A DNA stretch of 5,010 nucleotides from Candidatus Neoanaerotignum tabaqchaliae (GCA_904420235.1 CAJFUS010000227.1:1-5010); one strand, 5' to 3'; numbered from the stretch's first letter, positions 1 to 4,780 are shown. Program-made: numbers and translations. The notes: generated from the letters alone by a model not told the origin.

Positions 1-83
1 AGAGGGTGGGATTCGAACCCACGGCCCCTTGCGGAGTCACCGGTTTTCAAGACCGGCTCCTTAAACCACTCGGACACCTCTCC
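1..83 (-). tRNA. tRNA-Ser (UGA), 3' end cut by window edge
   Basis: Read on the minus strand, the sequence folds as a class II tRNA. The 5' acceptor strand GGAGAGG starts at 83. The anticodon stem CCGGT/ACCGG closes the loop CTTGAAA, which gives anticodon UGA (47-49), reading UCN serine codons. An extended variable arm (CTCC-GCAA-GGGG) is the serine hallmark, and the T loop TTCGAAT lies at 11-17. The 3' acceptor strand is visible only as CCTCT. The final CC, the discriminator base and any encoded CCA lie outside the window, so the gene is partial only because of the window edge. It has its own promoter and is transcribed in the same direction as the spore protein gene upstream. Confidence 0.96.
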
Positions 84-85
84 AC

Positions 86-126
86 ATGTTTTGCTCGTTC
101 AGCGTCTTGCGCCGAACACAAAACAT
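86..126 (-). other. Long dyad in the pre-tRNA leader
   Basis: The arms ATGTTTTG (86-93) and CAAAACAT (119-126) are perfect complements. Inside them GTTC/GAAC and GCG/CGC pair around a 5-nt loop, with one A/C mismatch. The inner part (97-117) would form a hairpin in the 5' leader of the tRNA precursor. The outermost arm reaches the predicted start site and abuts the -10 box. It could be a processing structure or an operator-like dyad. The sequence alone does not decide. Confidence 0.5.
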
Positions 127-155
127 ATAATACCATCATAGGCGTATTTTGTCAA
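127..155 (-). promoter_or_regulatory. Sigma-A promoter of the tRNA-Ser gene
   Basis: On the minus strand a perfect -35 box TTGACA (155-150) is followed by exactly 17 bases and the -10 box TATTAT (132-127). Transcription should start near 119-121, leaving a leader of about 36 nt before the mature tRNA 5' end at 83. Box quality and spacing suit a highly expressed stable RNA gene. Confidence 0.88.
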
Positions 156-181
156 CAATTTTTTTAATCTTTTTTAAAAAA

Positions 182-376
182 TTATTTTTCCCGCCTTTTC
201 TTTCTTATGCCGGCTGATATTTTCCCGCCTATGCTGCCGCTCTCTCTGGACGTAAGGCTCCTCCAGCCCCTCTCCCGCACCTTCTCAATAAGCCCCAGCT
301 CTTCGGCGGCTTCCATTTTAACTCTTTCCTTTTCTTCTTTGGCCTTTTTCGCGGCCCTCTTTTTGTCATTGTCCAC
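182..376 (-). CDS. Small acid-soluble spore protein, alpha/beta type
   Basis: This is a 64-residue, very basic protein with a Lys/Arg/Glu-rich N-terminus (about 1-20). The alpha/beta SASP core follows: KMEAAEELGL (20-29), GWRSLTSRESGSIGG (37-51) and a basic tail ending RKKRREK. Proteins of this family coat spore DNA in the forespore, protect it from UV and heat, and are degraded at germination by the GPR protease. The KME-AAEE segment matches the position of the GPR cleavage site (between Glu and Ala). I chose the GTG at 376 rather than the ATG at 385. The stretch TAAGGAGATGAT (392-381) matches 11 of 12 bases of the ideal Shine-Dalgarno, so the ATG lies inside the ribosome binding site, while AAGGAG is 9 nt from the GTG. 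It is the short clostridial type, not the longer Bacillus SspA type. No clear sigma-G promoter and no terminator before the tRNA promoter were found. Confidence 0.85.
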   Translation of the reverse strand: MDNDKKRAAKKAKEEKERVKMEAAEELGLIEKVRERGWRSLTSRESGSIGGKISAGIRKKRREK

Positions 377-380
377 ACAA

Positions 381-392
381 ATCATCTCCTTA
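381..392 (-). promoter_or_regulatory. Ribosome binding site that decides the SASP start
   Basis: TAAGGAGATGAT on the minus strand differs from the full anti-16S complement TAAGGAGGTGAT at one position. The in-frame ATG is embedded in it, so the usable start is the GTG 9 nt after AAGGAG. Confidence 0.7.
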
Positions 393-437
393 ATAAAAAT
401 ATTTCCCTAAAAACGCCTTTAATATTCCCTAAAGTAT

Positions 438-466
438 TTGACAGGCGATATTTTTGGTGGTAATAT
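438..466 (+). promoter_or_regulatory. Promoter of the lysine riboswitch leader and asd-dapA
   Basis: A perfect -35 TTGACA (438-443) is followed by 17 bases and the -10 box TAATAT (461-466), with an extended -10 TG (458-459) directly upstream. Transcription should begin near 472-474, about 13 nt before the first riboswitch stem. This places the whole aptamer in the transcript. Confidence 0.85.
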
Positions 467-485
467 TACTTTAAATTTGAATATA

Positions 486-655
486 AAAAGTAGAGGCGCG
501 TTTTCCATCAGTAGCCGTATTTACGTTTCCGCGGCGGTCAAAAATCCGGCGAAAGGGGCAAACGCCGAAGAAAAGTGTCTGCGGAGGCCATTTTTCTGGG
601 CGGTATGGCAAAAAGCCTGCCGACTGTCATCTTAAACAGATGGAGAGCTACTGAA
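486..655 (+). promoter_or_regulatory. Lysine riboswitch (L box)
   Basis: The conserved blocks of the lysine aptamer appear in the right order. They are the 5' P1 strand and junction AGTAGAGGCGCG (489-500), AGTA (510-513), GGCGAAAGGGG (548-558) with CGCCGAAG (563-570), CTGGGC followed by GTATGG (596-608), TGTCAT (625-630) and the 3' block ATGGAGAGCTACT (640-652). P1 closes as AGTAG (489-493) with CTACT (648-652). GGCG/CGCC forms the stem carrying the GCCGAAG hallmark. It lies downstream of a consensus promoter and upstream of a terminator and asd. In this family lysine binding stabilises P1 and favours the terminator, which shuts off lysine biosynthesis. An open reading frame across 438-635 is a by-product of this RNA and not a gene. 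Confidence 0.94.
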
Positions 656-669
656 TATATCTTTAATTG

Positions 670-724
670 GCTGCTTTTAACACCTTTTGGATTATTTAGT
701 GGTGTTTTAAACGGCTTTTTTATT
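670..724 (+). terminator. Riboswitch expression-platform terminator
   Basis: The stem is built from AACACC (679-684) with GGTGTT (701-706). It is extended by TTT/AAA and then GCTG (670-673) with CGGC (712-715), with small bulges and a 16-nt loop. A run of six T follows at 716-721. It begins about 18 nt after the aptamer's P1 stem, as expected for a transcriptional OFF switch. A weak alternative pairing of the P1 3' strand GAGAGC (643-648) with GCTTTT (673-678) could be the antiterminator, but it includes two G-U pairs and is only a suggestion. Confidence 0.78.
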
Positions 725-730
725 GCAAAA

Positions 731-1064
731 TATTAATTGCCAATTAGCCCTACTTATTGGCTCTTAAGGCGGCCTTTTAAACGCCCGCAAAATCGGCTTC
801 AATCCTGCCGATTTTACAAGCGGCTCGCCGTCAACATTGATATATATTCGCCAATTCGCTTCGCTTATTGGCTCATAACCGGCGGCCCCTTCGGTGCCTC
901 TAAAATCAGCTTAATCCGCTGATTTTATAAGCGGCCTGCGGCCTCTTTGCCAAAATATATTCGCGAATTCGCTATGCTTTTTCGCTCATAACCGGCGGCC
1001 CCTTCGGTGCCATTAAAATCAGCTTAATCCGCTGATTTTATAAGCGGCCTGCGGCCTCTTTGCC
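731..1064. repeat. 113-bp tandem repeat array with conserved hairpins
   Basis: Two near-identical units start with ATATATTCG at 842 and 955, an exact period of 113 bp, and differ at about 7 of 110 aligned positions. A divergent third copy precedes them (about 731-841). Each unit has two hairpins. Hairpin 1 is GCCAAT/ATTGGC with an 11-nt loop at 739-761 and 850-872. At 963-985 it becomes GCGAA/TTCGC, where a C-G pair has become G-C. Hairpin 2 is AAAATCAGC/GCTGATTTT at 902-926 and 1015-1039. In the first copy (789-815) it is AAAATCGGC/GCCGATTTT, an A-T to G-C swap. A GGCC-rich segment ends each unit. The period is not a multiple of three and stop codons occur, so the array is not coding. It fills the gap between the riboswitch terminator and the second promoter. 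Its function is unknown. Confidence 0.9.
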
Positions 1065-1088
1065 GGTTACAATACATTTACATATAAT
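1060..1088 (+). promoter_or_regulatory. Second promoter directly upstream of asd
   Basis: A perfect -10 box TATAAT (1083-1088) is preceded at exactly 17 bp by TTGCCG (1060-1065), which matches four of six -35 bases. The start site would be near 1095, giving a roughly 20-nt leader without the riboswitch. The -35 hexamer is made from the last bases of the final 113-bp repeat unit. Confidence 0.7.
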
Positions 1089-1114
1089 TAAAATTTTTAT
1101 AGGAGTGGTTTTAA

Positions 1115-2110
1115 ATGCGAAAGGTAAATCTTGCCGTTGTAGGCGCTACCGGTATGGTAGGAAGAACGTTTCTTAAGGTTTTGGAGGAAAAAAATCTTCC
1201 CATAAACAATTTTTACGTTATGGCCTCCGCCCGTTCGGCCGGAAGCAAGCTCACATTCATGGGCAAAGAATACACCGTTGAGGAGCTTAACGAGCATTCC
1301 TTCGACAAACCCATAGACATAGCCCTTTTCTCGGCCGGAGGAAGCACAAGCGCCAAGTTCGCCCCCATAGCGGCTCAGCATGGCTGCGTTGTAATCGACA
1401 ACTCGGCCCAGTGGAGGCAGGACCCCAAGGTTCCCCTTGTTGTTCCGGAGGTTAATCCGGAGGATATTAAATGGAACAGCGGAATAATAGCCAACCCCAA
1501 CTGCTCCACAATCCAGGCCATGGTTGTGCTTAAGCCTCTTGATGATAAATATAAAATCAAAAGAGTTGTCTACTCTACATATCAGGCGGTTTCCGGCGCC
1601 GGAGTTGCCGGCTGGAAAGACTTGGAAAACGGCCTTAAGGGCGAGGCTCCCAAAAAATTTCCGCACCCGATAGCCAATAACTGCCTCCCGCATATAGACG
1701 TTTTCCTCGATAACGGTTATACTAAAGAGGAAATGAAAATGATTTGGGAAACAAGAAAAATACTTCATCATCCGGATATGAGGGTTACGGCCACAACCGT
1801 GCGTGTTCCGGTGTTCAACAGCCACAGCGAGTCCATAAACGTGGAGTTTGAAAACCCCGTTAATATCAACGAGGTTAAAGAGCTTTTATCTTCGGCCCCG
1901 GGCGTTGTGCTTCAGGACGACCCCGAAAACAACGTATACCCTCTTGCCGTTAACGCCGCCGGAAGGGACGAGGTTTTTGTTGGAAGAATCCGCAGGGACG
2001 AGAGCGTTGAAAACGGCATAAACATGTGGGTTGTAGCCGACAACATAAGAAAAGGCGCCGCCACAAACGCCGTTCAGATAGCGGAGCTTATAGTTAACGA
2101 TATGAATTAA
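1115..2110 (+). CDS. asd: Aspartate-semialdehyde dehydrogenase
   Basis: This cytoplasmic enzyme reduces L-aspartyl-4-phosphate to L-aspartate-4-semialdehyde with NADPH, the branch point to lysine/diaminopimelate, threonine and methionine. The protein is 331 residues, normal for the Gram-positive-type family. It has the N-terminal dinucleotide-binding loop GATGMVG (10-16), SAGGS (73-77), the catalytic Cys130 in NPNCST, STYQAVSGAG (154-163) with substrate-binding Gln157, Arg230 and the acid-base His237 in VRVPVFNSHSES, and NAAGRDEVFVGRIRRD near the C-terminus. The segment NSAQWR (96-101) replaces the commoner NSSxWR. The start is supported by AGGAG (1101-1105), 9 nt upstream of the ATG. It is the first gene of an operon with dapA, 39 bp downstream. 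It is controlled by the lysine riboswitch and probably by a proximal constitutive promoter. An antisense frame over 1097-1825 is a shadow. Confidence 0.97.
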   Translation: MRKVNLAVVGATGMVGRTFLKVLEEKNLPINNFYVMASARSAGSKLTFMGKEYTVEELNEHSFDKPIDIALFSAGGSTSAKFAPIAAQHGCVVIDNSAQWRQDPKVPLVVPEVNPEDIKWNSGIIANPNCSTIQAMVVLKPLDDKYKIKRVVYSTYQAVSGAGVAGWKDLENGLKGEAPKKFPHPIANNCLPHIDVFLDNGYTKEEMKMIWETRKILHHPDMRVTATTVRVPVFNSHSESINVEFENPVNINEVKELLSSAPGVVLQDDPENNVYPLAVNAAGRDEVFVGRIRRDESVENGINMWVVADNIRKGAATNAVQIAELIVNDMN

Positions 2111-2149
2111 TTACTATATATCAAAAATAACCAAAGGGGGAATTTTTCA

Positions 2150-3031
2150 ATGTCACTTTTCACAGGTTCAGCGGTAGCCATTATCACACCGTTTAACAAC
2201 GACGGCTCAATCAACTACGACGCCTTCAAAAAAATGGTTGACGACCAAATAGCGGCCGGAACAGCCGCCATAGTTGTTGCCGGAACAACAGGCGAGGCCT
2301 CAACAATAGACGACGCGGAGCAGATTAAGCTCATTAAATTCTGCGTTGACACAGTAAACAAAAGAGTTCCCGTAATAGCCGGAGCCGGAAGCAACGACAC
2401 GGCCCACGCCATAGAGCTTGCAAAGCTTGCCGAGGAGGCCGGAGCCGACGGACTTCTTATTGTAACGCCATACTATAACAAAACAACTCAAAAGGGCCTT
2501 GTAAAACACTACACAGCCATAGCCGAAAGCGTAAACATTCCTATAATCGTTTACAGCGTAGCCGGACGCACGGGCCTTAACATAACACCGGCCACAGTTA
2601 AGGAGCTTTCAAAGGTTAAAAATATCGTTGCCATTAAAGAGGCCAGCGGCGACCTTTCACAGATAGCAAAAATCGCCGAAATGTGCGGCGACGACATCGA
2701 CATCTACTCCGGAAACGACGACCAAACGCTTCCTATCCTCTCCATAGGCGGAAAAGGCGTAATCTCCGTTCTTGCCAACGTTATGCCTAAGGAAGTAAGC
2801 CAAATGTGCGACAAGTTCTTTAAGGGCGATATTGAGGGAAGCCGCAAAATATTCCTTGATACACTTAAGCTGGCCAATACCCTCTTTATCGAAACAAACC
2901 CTATTCCGGTAAAAACAGCCTGCAACCTTATGGGCATGAACGCCGGACCTCTTAAGGCGCCTTTGTACGACATGGAGCCTGCTAATCTTGAGGCCCTTAA
3001 AGCTGAGCTTAAAAAACACAACCTTATCTAA
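2150..3031 (+). CDS. dapA: 4-hydroxy-tetrahydrodipicolinate synthase
   Basis: DapA condenses pyruvate with aspartate semialdehyde to give 4-hydroxy-tetrahydrodipicolinate, the first committed step to diaminopimelate and lysine. The 293-residue length fits this (beta/alpha)8 aldolase family. GTTGEAS (45-51) carries the catalytic Thr46. TPYYN (106-110) supplies the tyrosine donated across the tight dimer (Tyr109). Tyr135 and Arg140 lie in YSVAGRTG. Lys163 in AIKEASGDL is the Schiff-base lysine. SGNDDQ (187-192) and GGKGVISV (200-207) complete the signature. The usual YNVPxRTG is YSVAGRTG here, so Asn and Pro are replaced while the catalytic Tyr and Arg remain. The ribosome binding site AAAGGGGG (2133-2140) lies 9 nt before the ATG. 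No promoter is seen in the 39-bp gap after asd, so it should share the riboswitch-controlled transcript. Confidence 0.97.
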   Translation: MSLFTGSAVAIITPFNNDGSINYDAFKKMVDDQIAAGTAAIVVAGTTGEASTIDDAEQIKLIKFCVDTVNKRVPVIAGAGSNDTAHAIELAKLAEEAGADGLLIVTPYYNKTTQKGLVKHYTAIAESVNIPIIVYSVAGRTGLNITPATVKELSKVKNIVAIKEASGDLSQIAKIAEMCGDDIDIYSGNDDQTLPILSIGGKGVISVLANVMPKEVSQMCDKFFKGDIEGSRKIFLDTLKLANTLFIETNPIPVKTACNLMGMNAGPLKAPLYDMEPANLEALKAELKKHNLI

Positions 3032-3042
3032 AAAAATATACC

Positions 3043-3082
3043 GGCGACCCTTAAACAGCATTTAAAGCCAAAAGGGACCGCC
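3043..3082 (+). other. Hairpin shortly after dapA
   Basis: GGCG-CCCTT (3043-3052) pairs with AAGGG-CGCC (3072-3082), with a small internal mismatch and a 19-nt loop. A run of six T occurs at 3096-3101, about 13 nt downstream, which is too far for a classic terminator. A second, overlapping-region stem, CGGGCAAAG (3084-3092) with CTTTG-CCCG (3109-3118), places that T run in its loop. These may be mRNA 3'-end structures or attenuators. Confidence 0.45.
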
Positions 3083-3129
3083 GCGGGCAAAGACGTTTTT
3101 TAACCGAACTTTGACCCGAAATCGTCAAT

Positions 3130-3161
3130 AAAACAGTGGGTTTAACAAAACTCACTGTTTT
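3130..3161. terminator. Possible dapA terminator (A/T-flanked 12-bp hairpin)
   Basis: AAAACAGTGGGT (3130-3141) pairs with ACTCACTGTTTT (3150-3161): 11 Watson-Crick pairs and one G-U around an 8-nt loop. The A-rich 5' arm and T-rich 3' arm resemble a two-way intrinsic terminator, but the T run is only four long and belongs to the stem. It lies about 100 bp after the dapA stop. Confidence 0.45.
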
Positions 3162-3169
3162 GCTAATAT
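3142..3169 (+). promoter_or_regulatory. Weak promoter candidate in the dapA-dapB gap
   Basis: TTAACA (3142-3147), one mismatch to the -35 consensus, is followed by 16 bp and TAATAT (3164-3169). A transcript from here would start around 3176, just before the strong hairpin at 3180-3218. It overlaps the 3130-3161 dyad, so only one of the two may be real. Confidence 0.3.
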
Positions 3170-3179
3170 AAAATAAATC

Positions 3180-3218
3180 GGTCCGGCCTAAGGGCAAACA
3201 ATGTAAGCCCGCCGGACC
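3180..3218. other. Strong GC-rich hairpin
   Basis: GGTCCGGC (3180-3187) pairs perfectly with GCCGGACC (3211-3218). Inside it, after a 4-nt one-sided bulge CTAA, GGGC (3192-3195) pairs with GCCC (3207-3210) around an 11-nt loop. Twelve pairs in total make it one of the most stable structures in the window. A T run follows about 10 nt later (3228-3232), so a weak terminator is possible. The one-sided bulge is more like a structured RNA or binding site. Confidence 0.55.
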
Positions 3219-3363
3219 ATAAAGCAATTTTTCAGCGTTTTTGTACATTTATAAAAATTATATCGCTTAACGCAACGCCGCCTTTACTAAACGGAACGGC
3301 TGCAAAAGCTGACACGCCAATATCCGGCAGTCTTAAGCCAACTTATGGAGAATTCAAAACACC

Positions 3364-3378
3364 TTCGGCCCCGCCGAA
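3364..3378. other. Short hairpin TTCGGC/GCCGAA
   Basis: Six perfect pairs around a CCC loop. A shadow ORF starting at 3345 reads through it. It has no T run, so it is not a terminator by itself. Confidence 0.4.
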
Positions 3379-3410
3379 TTGCCCTCAGACAAAGGGATTT
3401 TCACCTTTTC

Positions 3411-3449
3411 ATGCGTACGTCGGCTTTCAGCCGCAGACATGCGTACGCA
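3411..3449. repeat. ATGCGTACG direct repeat and palindrome
   Basis: ATGCGTACG occurs at 3411-3419 and again at 3439-3447, 28 bp apart. The second copy extends to the perfect 10-bp palindrome TGCGTACGCA (3440-3449). Between the copies CGGCT/AGCCG forms a small hairpin with a TTC loop (3421-3433). The layout could be a pair of operator sites or a longer dyad. Confidence 0.5.
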
Positions 3450-3459
3450 GCTTTAGTTT

Positions 3460-3492
3460 TCGGCTCTCCAAAACCACTGTTTTGTAAGCCGA
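3460..3492. other. Two-part hairpin at the left end of the 122-bp array
   Basis: TCGGCT (3460-3465) pairs with AGCCGA (3487-3492), enclosing CAAAAC (3469-3474) with GTTTTG (3479-3484) around the loop CACT. The AGCCGA arm is also the start of the first repeat unit. Later units keep a CGGC upstream of the corresponding AAGCCG, so the outer stem may be retained through the array. Confidence 0.45.
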
Positions 3493-3897
3493 TTTTAACT
3501 CCACCGGCCCCTGTCTCGGCAAATCAAGCCGCGTTCTTTGGGATATTGGCTTTCAATCACCGGCAAGCGCCGCCATGATTCCGGCCAACTTAGGTTGCTG
3601 TCCCGCAAGCCGATTATAAATATCTCCACCGGCCCTTGCCTCGGAAAACCAAGCGTGCCCTTCGGGGACACCACTTTAAATCACAGCAGTCCCGCCATAA
3701 TTCCGGCCTGCTTAAGTCGCTTTCCCGCAAGCCGACTATAAATATCTCCACCGGCCCTTGCCTCGGCAAACCAAGCGTGCCCTTTGGGGACACCACTTTA
3801 AATCACAGCAGTCCCGCCATGATTCCGGCCCGCTTAAGGTACTGTCCCGCAAGCCGATTATAAGTATCTCCACCGGCCCTTGCCTTGTCAAATCAAG
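3486..3897. repeat. 122-bp tandem repeat array between dapA and dapB
   Basis: The motif AAGCCGA recurs at 3486, 3607, 3729 and 3851, giving periods of 121, 122 and 122 bp. The two central units (3607-3728 and 3729-3850) are about 93% identical, with 9 differences by eye. The first unit is divergent in its middle and the fourth breaks off near 3897. Central units contain the hairpin GTGCCC-TTCG-GGG-A-CAC (3655-3671), repeated at 3777-3793 with only a loop change (TTTG). Because 122 is not a multiple of three, the peptide frame shifts between units, so the ORFs here are artefacts. No similarity to the 113-bp array is strong enough to call the two related. Confidence 0.9.
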
Positions 3898-4007
3898 CCC
3901 TTTCATGCTGTCGGCCTCACATCAGGCGGCTGTCTTATTTAGGCTGTTTAAACACCATTTGTTATAAGCGAATAATTTTTAACCACAAAAAGAAATGAGG
4001 TTTTTAA

Positions 4008-4760
4008 ATGATTAATGTAATTATCCATGGCTGCGGCGGAAAAATGGGAAAAGTTGTTGAAAGCATATTAAAAGAAGATGAAAACTGCGCCATAGCCGCC
4101 GGAATTGACCCAAGAGAAATAAAAGCCGACTATCCCGTTTTCGCTTCCCTCAGCCAGTGCAACGTTAAGGCCGACGTTATAATAGACTTTTCAACGGCCT
4201 CCGCTGTTGACGCCCTTTTAGACTACTGCGTTGAAACGGGCACTCCGGCTGTTGTGTGCACAACGGGCCTTTCAAACGAGCTTATAGACAAGCTCCGGAA
4301 ATCCTCCGAATCGGTGGCTCTTTTAAAATCGGCCAATATGTCCGTAGGCGTAAACCTTATAATGAACCTTGTTAAAAAGGCCGCCGAGGCCCTTTACGAT
4401 TCCGGCTTCGACATTGAGATTCTTGAAAAACACCACAACCAAAAAATCGACGCCCCAAGCGGCACAGCCATAGCCATAGCCGACTCCATAAACGAGGCTT
4501 TGGACAACAAGCTGAACTATGTTTACGACCGCTCCCAGGTTAGGGAAAAACGCACCCGCGACCAGCTTGGCATAAGCGCCATCAGAGGCGGAACAATAGT
4601 AGGCGAGCACGACGTTATATTCGCCGGAAAAGACGAGGTTATAACATTAAGCCATCAGGCCATGAGCAAAGAAATCTTTGCCGTAGGCGCCGTTAAGGCC
4701 GCCAAATTCCTTGTTGGAAAGCCGGCCGGCATGTATACAATGAAAAACGTTCTTGAGTAA
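4008..4760 (+). CDS. dapB: 4-hydroxy-tetrahydrodipicolinate reductase
   Basis: DapB dehydrates and reduces the DapA product to tetrahydrodipicolinate using NADH or NADPH. The 250-residue protein has the N-terminal nucleotide-binding loop GCGGKMG (8-14), DFST (60-63), CTTGLS (84-89) and NMSVGVN (110-116). The signature is EKHHNQKIDAPSGTA (140-154), where His142 is the catalytic residue and Lys146 the donor lysine by analogy with the E. coli enzyme. RGGTIVGEH (193-201) and LSHQAMS (214-220) follow. Asp34 in GIDP, at the end of the second strand, may favour NADH, but this is inference. GAGG (3997-4000), 7 nt before the ATG, is the ribosome binding site. The gene follows dapA in pathway order but is separated by a 976-bp repeat-filled gap. 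A strong terminator lies 20 bp after the stop. Confidence 0.97.
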   Translation: MINVIIHGCGGKMGKVVESILKEDENCAIAAGIDPREIKADYPVFASLSQCNVKADVIIDFSTASAVDALLDYCVETGTPAVVCTTGLSNELIDKLRKSSESVALLKSANMSVGVNLIMNLVKKAAEALYDSGFDIEILEKHHNQKIDAPSGTAIAIADSINEALDNKLNYVYDRSQVREKRTRDQLGISAIRGGTIVGEHDVIFAGKDEVITLSHQAMSKEIFAVGAVKAAKFLVGKPAGMYTMKNVLE

Positions 4761-4780
4761 TAAATAATTTATAAAAAAAT

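Larger units (their letters stand above)
3032..4007. other. 976-bp non-coding gap between dapA and dapB
   Basis: No credible gene is present. Short frames are frame-shifted by the repeats and lack ribosome binding sites. The first half (3032-3480) holds a series of hairpins with no protein signal. The second half (about 3486-3897) holds a 122-bp tandem repeat array. The last 110 bp contain the dapB ribosome binding site but no convincing promoter: TATAAG at 3963-3968 has no matching -35. No transposase or clear terminal inverted repeat with target duplication was found. Whether dapB is read from upstream or has its own promoter cannot be settled from the sequence. Confidence 0.8.

Noticed and set aside
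399..445. Sigma-G promoter for the SASP gene (AATACTT or GAATA on the minus strand)
   Set aside because: No -35/-10 pair with acceptable spacing and distance to the ribosome binding site could be assembled.
438..635. Plus-strand ORF of 65 residues
   Set aside because: It begins in the -35/-10 region and lies across the lysine riboswitch. It has no ribosome binding site and no recognisable protein features.
653..735. Possible fourth, decayed copy of the 113-bp unit (ATTGGCT and TTGCAAAATAT segments)
   Set aside because: The similarity is limited to short AT-rich words. The same bases are better explained as the riboswitch terminator and flanks.
737..922. Plus-strand ORF of 61 residues
   Set aside because: It lies inside the 113-bp repeats, whose period shifts the frame between copies, and has no ribosome binding site.
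1097..1825. 242-residue minus-strand ORF
   Set aside because: It is antisense to asd, whose plus-strand motifs are complete. No ribosome binding site or family features are seen on the minus strand.
3486..3897. CRISPR array
   Set aside because: Units are 122 bp and repeated over their whole length, with no alternation of short repeats and unique spacers. The same holds for 731-1064.
3345..3967. Several overlapping 60-77 residue ORFs with repeated peptide segments on both strands
   Set aside because: They are translations of the 122-bp DNA repeat in different frames. The repetition is at DNA level, and no frame is maintained across units.
3939..3976. dapB promoter with -10 TATAAG or AATAAT
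   Set aside because: No hexamer resembling TTGACA lies 16-18 bp upstream of either box.
3032..4007. Insertion sequence or MITE splitting the operon
   Set aside because: I found no transposase remnant, no matching terminal inverted repeats at the edges and no target-site duplication.
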